Positions 6,301 through 7,052 of a stretch of 7,052 nt of DNA are shown piece after piece. The notes under the pieces are model-generated. The model was not told the origin of the DNA and did no database searches. It saw nothing but the letters and a program-made list of their open reading frames with translations. The position numbers and the translations under genes are program-made. Numbering within the stretch: the stretch's first letter is position 1; each line of letters opens with the position of its first letter. Source of the DNA: Micrococcales bacterium (GTDB lineage: Bacteria; Actinomycetota; Actinomycetes; Actinomycetales; Dermatophilaceae); NCBI GenBank assembly GCA_030537915.1, contig JAUNUZ010000125.1, positions 1 to 7,052 on the forward strand. Reading direction: 5' to 3'.

Positions 6301-7052
6301 GTGCCGTCAGTGACTGCCTCCCTGAGACCCCAGCACGTCGGCGACATCGCCCTAGCCGCGATCGCCGACGCTCTCAGTGGTGTCGCTCTGCGGGTGGAAG
6401 ACCGCACGGCGACGGTCCGCGGGGTCACCCTGGACAGCCGGAGCGTGCAACCGGGAGACCTCTACGCCGCGCTGCCCGGGGCCCGCGCGCACGGCGCGGA
6501 CTTCGTCGCGCAGGCGGTTGCCTCCGGCGCGCGCGCCGTGCTGACAGATCCCGCCGGGGTGCAGCGGATCTCGACCGGGGTAGGAGCCGCCGCAGCTCGC
6601 GAGGCCGCCCGGGGTCTCCCGCCGCTGCTCGTCGCCGACGATCCGCGCGCCGTGCTCGGCGAGGTGTCCGCGCTCGTCTACGGTCGACCCGCCGATGACC
6701 TGACGATGATCGGCATCACCGGCACCAACGGCAAGACGACGACCGCTCACCTGCTCGAAGGTGCGCTGCGGGCGGCCGGCCGCAGCACCGGACTCATCGG
6801 CACCATAGAGACCCGCATCGGTACCCAACGGGTGCCCAGCGTGCGCACAACCCCGGAGGCCACCCAGCTGCACGGTTTGCTCGCCGTCATGGTCGAGCGC
6901 GGCTGCGAGGTCTGCTGCATGGAGGTCTCGAGCCACGCGCTCGACCTGCATCGGGTGGACGGCGTCCGCTACGACATCGCCATCTTCACCAATCTCTCTC
7001 AGGACCACCTCGACTTCCACGGCTCGATGGAGGCGTACTTCCAGGCCAAGGC
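6301..7052 (+). CDS. murE: UDP-N-acetylmuramyl-tripeptide synthetase MurE (5' part)
   Basis: An open frame of 250 codons runs off the window end. MurE is a cytosolic ATP-dependent Mur ligase that adds the third stem residue (meso-diaminopimelate in most actinobacteria, lysine in some) to UDP-MurNAc-L-Ala-D-Glu. Visible from GTG 6301: the N-terminal domain motif TLDSRSVQPGDLYAALPGAR (about 45-64), the ATP loop GITGTNGKTTT (138-148), RTTPEAT (182-188), MEVSSHALDLHRV (207-219) and FTNLSQDHLDFHGSMEAYF (229-247). The K250 at the window edge probably corresponds to the carbamoylated lysine of the family. The substrate-choosing C-terminal region is not in view. The start is uncertain: GTG 6301 lies one base after the ftsI stop, GTG 6310 is also in frame, and ATG 6271 would overlap ftsI by 29 bp. 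None has a clear Shine-Dalgarno site. Confidence 0.95.
   Translation, partial: MPSVTASLRPQHVGDIALAAIADALSGVALRVEDRTATVRGVTLDSRSVQPGDLYAALPGARAHGADFVAQAVASGARAVLTDPAGVQRISTGVGAAAAREAARGLPPLLVADDPRAVLGEVSALVYGRPADDLTMIGITGTNGKTTTAHLLEGALRAAGRSTGLIGTIETRIGTQRVPSVRTTPEATQLHGLLAVMVERGCEVCCMEVSSHALDLHRVDGVRYDIAIFTNLSQDHLDFHGSMEAYFQAK

Noticed and set aside
5115..6428. Long minus-strand open frame (437 codons) opposite ftsI and murE
   Set aside because: It lies antisense to the catalytic domain of ftsI, has Arg/Gly-rich shadow composition and no domain. Such frames are expected in GC-rich genes.

Overview
The window is GC-rich throughout, with strong G/C bias at third codon positions, GTG starts and genes that overlap by a few bases. 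Gene content and order (mraZ, rsmH, ftsL, ftsI, murE) identify the 5' end of a division and cell wall (dcw) cluster of a high-GC Gram-positive bacterium (Actinomycetota). A genus cannot be named from the sequence alone. There are no mobile elements, tRNA or rRNA genes, or CRISPR arrays.

Layout. On the minus strand, positions 1-1104 hold a MoxR-type AAA+ ATPase gene and the first 17 codons of the gene downstream of it, joined by a TGATG stop/start overlap. A 447-bp divergent intergenic region follows. Its mraZ-proximal end carries a promoter overlaid by three 10-bp-spaced GTGGRG repeats, which look like the autoregulatory MraZ operator. On the plus strand come mraZ (1552-1983), a 202-bp gap, rsmH/mraW (2186-3268), an ftsL-like gene (3265-3912), ftsI/pbpB (3909-6299) and the 5' part of murE (6301 to the window end). 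From rsmH onward, genes overlap by 4 bp or are 1 bp apart, as in a translationally coupled operon.

The genes fit together as follows. MraZ is the cluster's transcriptional regulator. RsmH methylates 16S rRNA. FtsL and FtsI belong to the septal peptidoglycan synthesis machinery. MurE supplies the peptidoglycan precursor.

The most unusual element is the mraZ-rsmH gap. It encodes a compact RNA structure: a long imperfect closing helix (24 of 27 positions pair) enclosing two adjacent hairpins. The hairpins have different but fully self-complementary stems and the same 11-nt loop containing CUUCCCC. From memory this matches the description of the actinobacterial 'mraW' candidate cis-regulatory RNA, whose mechanism I do not know to have been worked out. 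The long closing helix and the exact loop duplication deserve attention. The rest of the window is ordinary dcw cluster, apart from unusually long low-complexity tails on FtsL and FtsI.
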